Positions 60,153 through 64,000 of a stretch of 64,000 nt of DNA are shown here, in pieces. Both the position numbers and the translations under genes were made by a program. Under the pieces are notes generated by a model. The model saw only the letters and a program-made list of their open reading frames with translations, was not told the origin of the DNA and searched no databases. Source of the DNA: Peptococcaceae bacterium BRH_c8a (lineage in GTDB: Bacteria > Bacillota > Desulfotomaculia > Desulfotomaculales > Desulfallaceae); contig LADP01000024.1 of the NCBI GenBank assembly GCA_000961575.1, positions 140,886 to 204,885 of the forward strand, written 5' to 3'. How positions within the stretch are numbered: the stretch's first letter is position 1; each line of letters begins with the position of its first letter.

Positions 60153-61397
60153 TTGGACAGAAGGAAACCGTACGAGATATCACAAAAAGCAGTACTTCTA
60201 GCCTTTCGAAAGGTCAAAGCAAATGGAGGCGCAGCAGGGATTGATGGAATCACCATTGAGAAATATGAGCAAAATCTGAGAAACAACTTATACAAGCTTT
60301 GGAACCGGATGTCATCAGGCAGTTATATGCCAAAACCGGTACGGGGCGTAGAGATTCCGAAAAAGAACGGCGGGATAAGACTACTGGGAATTCCCACAGT
60401 GGAAGACCGTGTAGCCCAAATGACTGCCCGTTTATACTTCGAACCCCTGGTGGAACCAATCTTTTGTGAAGACTCCTATGGCTACAGACCAAACAAATCT
60501 GCACTGGACGCCATACACAAAACCCGAGAAAGGTGCTGGAAAACAGACTGGGTAGTAGAATTTGACATCAAAGGACTGTTTGATAATCTGGATCATGAGT
60601 TGCTAATGAAGGCTGTGACGAAGCATACTGATAATCCATGGGTGCTTCTTTACATCGCTAGATGGCTGAAAACATCTTTGATAATGCCCAATGGAGAGAC
60701 CAAGGCGAGGACATCCGGAACCCCTCAAGGAGGGGTCATCAGTCCAGTTATTGCAAATCTCTTTATGCACTATGCATTTGACCGTTGGATGCAAAGAAAA
60801 TATCCACACCTCAACTGGGCCCGGTATGCAGATGATGGGTTGGTGCATTGCAGGACACATCAAGAAGCAATGGAAATCATGGATACCTTGAAGCAACGCA
60901 TGGAAGAATGCCGATTGGAGATACATCCCGAGAAGAGTAGAATCATCTATTGCAAAGATTACAACCGCAAAGGAAATTATGAAATCACAAGCTTCGATTT
61001 TCTTGGCTACACTTTCCGGCCTCGATGGGTTCGAAGTCAAAAAGGGAAAATATTTCTCGGCTTTGGGCCTGCAGCCAGTGCGAAAGCAACGAAAGGCTTG
61101 CGGGACAAAATTCGCTCATGGAAATTGCACAATAGGTGTCACAATGAGCTAAAGGATCTTGCAACATGGATGAATCCGATTGTTCGCGGTTGGATTAACT
61201 ACTATGGCAAATACCAGAAAAGCACACTGCACTCAGTCATGCTGGTGATCAATCGAGCATTGACCTTATGGGCAAGGAGAAAGTATCGTAAAATAAAGCA
61301 TAAAAAGAGTCAATCGATTAAATGGCTCCATAACTATGCGAAATGGAACCCTACACTTTTTGCTCACTGGGAGATGGGCTATATGCCTGCGGGATGA
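60153..61397 (+). CDS. ltrA: Group II intron A reverse transcriptase/maturase
   Basis: 414 residues from TTG 60153, preferred over ATG 60087 because GGGAGGA precedes it and the product then begins MDRRKPYEISQKAV as in relatives. RT blocks: GAAGIDGITIEKYEQNL, IPKKNGGIRLLGIPTVEDRV, DSYGYRPNKSALDAI, EFDIKGLFDNLDHELL, GTPQGGVISPVIANL and the active site RYADD (YADD at 225-228). The C-terminal maturase (GIIM/X) domain includes MNPIVRGWINYYGKYQKSTL. No HNH endonuclease is present. It helps the intron fold and copies it into new DNA sites. All RT motifs look intact. Confidence 0.95.
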   Translation: MDRRKPYEISQKAVLLAFRKVKANGGAAGIDGITIEKYEQNLRNNLYKLWNRMSSGSYMPKPVRGVEIPKKNGGIRLLGIPTVEDRVAQMTARLYFEPLVEPIFCEDSYGYRPNKSALDAIHKTRERCWKTDWVVEFDIKGLFDNLDHELLMKAVTKHTDNPWVLLYIARWLKTSLIMPNGETKARTSGTPQGGVISPVIANLFMHYAFDRWMQRKYPHLNWARYADDGLVHCRTHQEAMEIMDTLKQRMEECRLEIHPEKSRIIYCKDYNRKGNYEITSFDFLGYTFRPRWVRSQKGKIFLGFGPAASAKATKGLRDKIRSWKLHNRCHNELKDLATWMNPIVRGWINYYGKYQKSTLHSVMLVINRALTLWARRKYRKIKHKKSQSIKWLHNYAKWNPTLFAHWEMGYMPAG

Positions 61398-61403
61398 TGA
61401 TGG

Positions 61404-61436
61404 GAGCCGGATGAGCCGAGAGGTTCATGTCCGGTT
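61404..61436 (+). ncRNA. Domain V of group II intron A (all but the last base)
   Basis: GAGCCGGATGAGCC, GAGA loop, GGTTCATGTCCGGTT: the catalytic hairpin with its AGC triad and the two-base bulge. The family's domain V ends in ...GGTTC; the missing C is the first base after intron B (63443). This places the inner intron exactly at the end of domain V. Confidence 0.85.
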
Positions 61437-61950
61437 GTATGTCCAGCAAAGGCTGGTGTATTTAGCAGGAGACAAACCTGCCGGGGTAAAAGTCAGAAGC
61501 CCCGTAGCTTGGATAGCAGGGTTAAGGGAAACCGAGATTCTGAAGTCTATCGACAATATCACCCAAGGGATGATAGCAAGTTGCCAGGCCGTAGCGAAAG
61601 CGAACGCATAGGTGGCCCCGAAAGTGCGTAGTCCCGAAGGCTGAGCCCGCAACCGTAGGGTGAAAGCAGCATGGGCAGTTGAAAACTGATTGATACAACT
61701 GTACCACTTCGGCGGGGTGGTAGCGACAGCATGGTAACAAGGATACACTAAGCAACTGGAGAAGCCCTCCTTGCCCTGGGAAGAAATTTCTAGAGAAAGG
61801 TAGGTTCTATAACCAGAAACACTGGGAAGTGAGCCGAAGGCAAGAGGGTGGCGGATGGGTTCGTAAGAACAATGAACCGGGGTAATGCCGGGGGAGTAAA
61901 GGAACCCTACTGTTAGCAATTCTTCCAACAAAACGGGAGGTAAGGACGAG

Positions 61951-63255
61951 ATGACAAAGGCGTCCATAAACTTACAAGACCTGAGAAGGAAGATATACAT
62001 CAAGGCGAAGGCCGATAAAACCTGGAGGTTCTGGGGACTGTACGTTCATGTATGTAAGATGGAAACTCTTCAAGAAGCTTACAAAATGGCAAAAAGCAAG
62101 AAAGGTGCACCTGGAATTGATGGTATAACCTTTGACGATATTGAGGCGGGTGGAGTAGAAACATTTCTACAACAAATACAGCAGGAACTTATTTCTGGCA
62201 CGTATCTGCCTAACAAAAATCGTAGAAAGGAAATCCCCAAGGGAAATGGGAAATACAGGACACTGGGGATACCAACAATTCGTGACCGAGTAGTTCAGGG
62301 AGCACTTAAGCTTATACTTGAGCCAATCTTTGAAGCCGACTTCCAAGAAGGGTCATATGGATACCGACCTAAGAGGACTCCCCACCAAGCAATTGATAGT
62401 GTAGCTAAAGCAGTTGTGGCAAATAAAACACGGATTATCGATGTTGACCTAAGGTCTTATTTTGATACAGTACGCCATGATTTATTACTTAAAAAGGTGG
62501 CAGAACGAGTCAACGATAACGATGTGATGCGATTGCTTAAACTAATACTTAAAGCAAGTGGTAAACGGGGTGTTCCACAAGGCGGAGTTATTTCCCCGCT
62601 TTTAGCAAATTTATACCTCAATGAGGTAGATAAAATGCTCGAAAAGGCAAAAGAAGTAACACGGCAAGGGCGATACACATATATCGAATATGCCCGATTT
62701 GCCGATGACCTTGTAATCTTAGTTGATGGTTACCCTAAATGGGGCTGGCTGGCAAAGGCGGCCTATAAACGCTTACTTGAAGAATTAATTAAACTTGACG
62801 TACAACTCAATGAAGAGAAAACCCGATTATTGAACCTAACCAGCGGGGAAAGTTTTGGCTTCTTAGGCTTTGACTTTCGAAGATCACGAACTCGCAAAGG
62901 TAAATGGGGAGTACTATTTACGCCGAAAATGAAGGCACGTACTAAAATATTAGCCCAACTTAAAGAAACCTTCCGTAGTTTTCAATCACAACCAGTGGAT
63001 AGGGTTATTGAACTTATTAACCCCGTTCTACGTGGCTGGGTGAATTATTACCGAATTGGGAACTCTAGCCGGTGCTTTGGCTATGTAAGGGACTGGCTTG
63101 AGAAGAAAGTACGGCGACATCTAATGCGAGCCCGCAACCGTAAAGGCTTTGGCTGGGACAGGTGGAATAGGAAATGGCTGTACCAGAACTTAGGTCTATA
63201 CTCTGATTATAAGGTACGGCACTTTAAAAGTCTGAAAGCGCTGCCAGCACAATAG
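61951..63255 (+). CDS. ltrA: Group II intron B reverse transcriptase/maturase
   Basis: 434 residues, ATG after CGGGAGGTAAGG. RT blocks: GAPGIDGITFDDIEAGGVET, IPKGNGKYRTLGIPTIRDRV, GSYGYRPKRTPHQAID, DVDLRSYFDTVRHDLL, GVPQGGVISPLLANL and the active site in YARFADDL, where FADD (250-253) replaces the usual YADD. The C-terminal maturase domain (INPVLRGWVNYYRIGNSSRC) and a basic tail (RRHLMRARNRKGFGWDRWNR) follow; no HNH domain. It belongs to a different lineage from the maturase of intron A. Apparently intact. Confidence 0.94.
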   Translation: MTKASINLQDLRRKIYIKAKADKTWRFWGLYVHVCKMETLQEAYKMAKSKKGAPGIDGITFDDIEAGGVETFLQQIQQELISGTYLPNKNRRKEIPKGNGKYRTLGIPTIRDRVVQGALKLILEPIFEADFQEGSYGYRPKRTPHQAIDSVAKAVVANKTRIIDVDLRSYFDTVRHDLLLKKVAERVNDNDVMRLLKLILKASGKRGVPQGGVISPLLANLYLNEVDKMLEKAKEVTRQGRYTYIEYARFADDLVILVDGYPKWGWLAKAAYKRLLEELIKLDVQLNEEKTRLLNLTSGESFGFLGFDFRRSRTRKGKWGVLFTPKMKARTKILAQLKETFRSFQSQPVDRVIELINPVLRGWVNYYRIGNSSRCFGYVRDWLEKKVRRHLMRARNRKGFGWDRWNRKWLYQNLGLYSDYKVRHFKSLKALPAQ

Positions 63256-63287
63256 GCCTCATAACCCTTGATGTGAAGTTAGCAGGA

Positions 63288-63320
63288 AAGCGCAGTGCGG
63301 GAAATCCGCACGCTGCGTTT
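63288..63320 (+). ncRNA. Domain V of group II intron B
   Basis: AAGCGCAGTGCGG, GAAA loop, TCCGCACGCTGCGTTT: AGC triad, GAAA tetraloop and CG bulge as in group II domain V. About 120 bases of further structured sequence follow before the proposed 3' end, longer than a plain domain VI. Confidence 0.78.
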
Positions 63321-63483
63321 GACGAGGCGGGGATTGGAAACGGGGTAGATGACCCGCTTGAGGGGGACACTCGCCCGAAAGGGGAGAACCGGCTTGGCCT
63401 CACAAGGTCTATAACTGCCACCGCGCCAGTCCTCGACCCTACCTGAGAGGGCCTGGGGGTGAAACTCCCCTGGGCTACTCACC

Positions 63484-64000
63484 TTCATCGGCCTTAGGGA
63501 ATACCAGAACCGAGCACCGTTTGACCCTTCCCTTATGGTCCACTTTCGTAAACGTTTTGGCAACAAAGCTTTAATAGAAATCAACGAAGAAATCTGCCGT
63601 GCCGCCCGGGAAGCTGATGAGAAGAAAGACAACGATGACAATAAACCCGAGCCGCCCAAAGATGGCAATAAGGAAACAGTTGAAGGAAAAAATAACCCGG
63701 ACAAAGATTCCTTTGAAGTATACCCGGCCAACCAAGGCAAACTGATCCTGGACGCCACCTGTGCACCAGCGGACATACGCTACCCCACAGACCTTTCCCT
63801 GCTTAACGAAGCCAGGGAGAAGTTGGATGATATTATCGACATCATACACAAAACCCTTGGCAAACCAGGCAAAAGACCGCGCACTTACCGCCAGATCGCC
63901 CGCAAGAGCTATCTCAATATTATACGGAACAGAAAGCCCGGTAAGAAAACAATCCGCAAAGCCATTGGTAAACAACTGCGCTATGTCAAACGCAACCTTG
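63484..64000 (+). CDS. IS transposase, 3' exon (runs off window)
   Basis: Open frame to the window end with FIGLREYQNRAPFDPSLMVH, FRKRFGNKALIEINEEICRA, a Lys/Asp/Pro-rich linker, then KLILDATCAPADIRYPTDLS, which carries the first catalytic Asp of the DDE triad, and RPRTYRQIARKSYLNII. Together with 59334-59606 it forms one continuous transposase after removal of both introns. The remaining catalytic residues lie beyond the window. Confidence 0.88.

Larger units (their letters stand above)
61437..63442 (+). mobile_element. Inner group II intron B, inserted in intron A
   Basis: Begins GTATGTCC after CCGGTT and ends CCCTAC (AY end). Candidate EBS1 AACCGG (61875-61880) is the exact complement of the CCGGTT before the insertion. 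The first 514 bases are structured non-coding RNA (domains I-III), then the maturase (61951-63255) and domain V (63288-63320). The size of 2006 bases is normal. The 5' end is not a perfect GUGYG. After its removal the flanks rejoin as ...CCGGTT/CTGAGAGGG, restoring the end of domain V and the start of domain VI of intron A. Confidence 0.75.
59607..63483 (+). mobile_element. Outer group II intron A (interrupted)
   Basis: Begins GTGTGTCACG, a fair GUGYG-type 5' end. Candidate EBS1 GTACTG (59869-59874) complements CAGTAC at 59601-59606, and candidate EBS2 AAGGTG (59725-59730) pairs with TACCTT at 59595-59600 (one G-T). Domain I sequence fills 59607-60150; the maturase is at 60153-61397, domain V at 61404. 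Domain VI is found only at 63443-63483, after intron B. Without B the intron is about 1871 bases, a normal size. The 3' end is set by the transposase frame; its last bases are CACC rather than the usual AY, so it could be off by one or two. Confidence 0.82.
59214..64000 (+). mobile_element. DDE insertion sequence interrupted by nested group II introns (runs off window)
   Basis: The left end is at 59214 (GGGCTTGCTGAACGAAACAA), the inverted twin of the one ending at 54991. The transposase starts at 59334, is broken at 59606/59607 by group II intron sequence and resumes at 63484 in frame: ...ENPYLQY then FIGLREYQNRAPF. With the introns removed the frame is open to the window end. The right end of the element lies outside. 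Confidence 0.88.

Noticed and set aside
61425..62003. 192-codon reverse-strand frame
   Set aside because: Covers structured RNA of intron B on the other strand; low-complexity Ser/Leu-rich product and no start signal.

Overview
The window looks like a chromosomal segment of a spore-forming, low-to-moderate GC Firmicute of the Desulfotomaculum/Pelotomaculum (Peptococcaceae-like) type. The evidence is the order ATP synthase - murA - spoIID - spoIIID - mbl, which is also known from Bacillus, together with many secreted proteins carrying copper-amine-oxidase-N ('stalk') domains, SLH domains, TTG/GTG starts preceded by strong Shine-Dalgarno sequences, and group II introns. The taxonomic call is an inference from gene content.

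Region 1 (1-7.7 kb) is a complete F1Fo ATP synthase operon (I-a-c-b-delta-alpha-gamma-beta-epsilon), preceded by the end of an AtpZ-like gene and closed by a rho-independent terminator. Region 2 (7.8-17.5 kb) continues the conserved cell-wall/sporulation block (murA, spoIID, spoIIID, mbl), but three secreted stalk-domain proteins sit between murA and spoIID. Region 3 (17.8-28.8 kb) is cell-surface biology: a lamin-tail protein, a 1386-residue SLH-anchored subtilisin-like protease, an ECF sigma/anti-sigma pair, a 720-residue acidic surface protein and a TolC-like protein. Two GGAACTT-N16-GTCTAA promoters, one before the sigma gene and one before the surface protein, suggest a small ECF regulon. 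Region 4 (28.9-36.3 kb) holds a MarR regulator, a lipoprotein adaptor, an RND pump, and an EmrA/EmrB-like pair whose adaptor lacks the helical hairpin.

Region 5 (36.4-53.6 kb) is a surface-glycan cluster: an O-antigen-ligase-like protein with TPRs, a WbaP-type initiating sugar-phosphate transferase, glycosyltransferases (one with three GT modules), Wzm/Wzt, an FkbM methyltransferase, and manC-gmd-rmd for GDP-D-rhamnose. It resembles the S-layer glycosylation clusters known from Geobacillus and Aneurinibacillus; the product is probably a methyl-capped D-rhamnose-containing chain exported by the ABC route and ligated to a surface protein.

Region 6 (53.6-64 kb) is AT-rich and mobile. It contains a decayed IS630-type transposase, a small YIDPGTGS-motif membrane protein, a NoeA-like methyltransferase and a membrane sulfatase/phosphotransferase-like protein (possibly one polysaccharide-modification cassette), an IS21 IstB remnant, and two inverted copies of one DDE-type IS. 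The right IS copy is split by a group II intron, and that intron is itself interrupted by a second group II intron placed at the last base of its domain V: a nested (twintron-like) arrangement supported by exon reading frame, intron sizes and candidate EBS/IBS pairings.

Two families of long intergenic palindromes (GGGGTCAGGC...GCCTGACCCC and GGGGACAGGC...GCCTGTCCCC) occur eight times just after stop codons. Their inner arms differ between copies yet stay paired.
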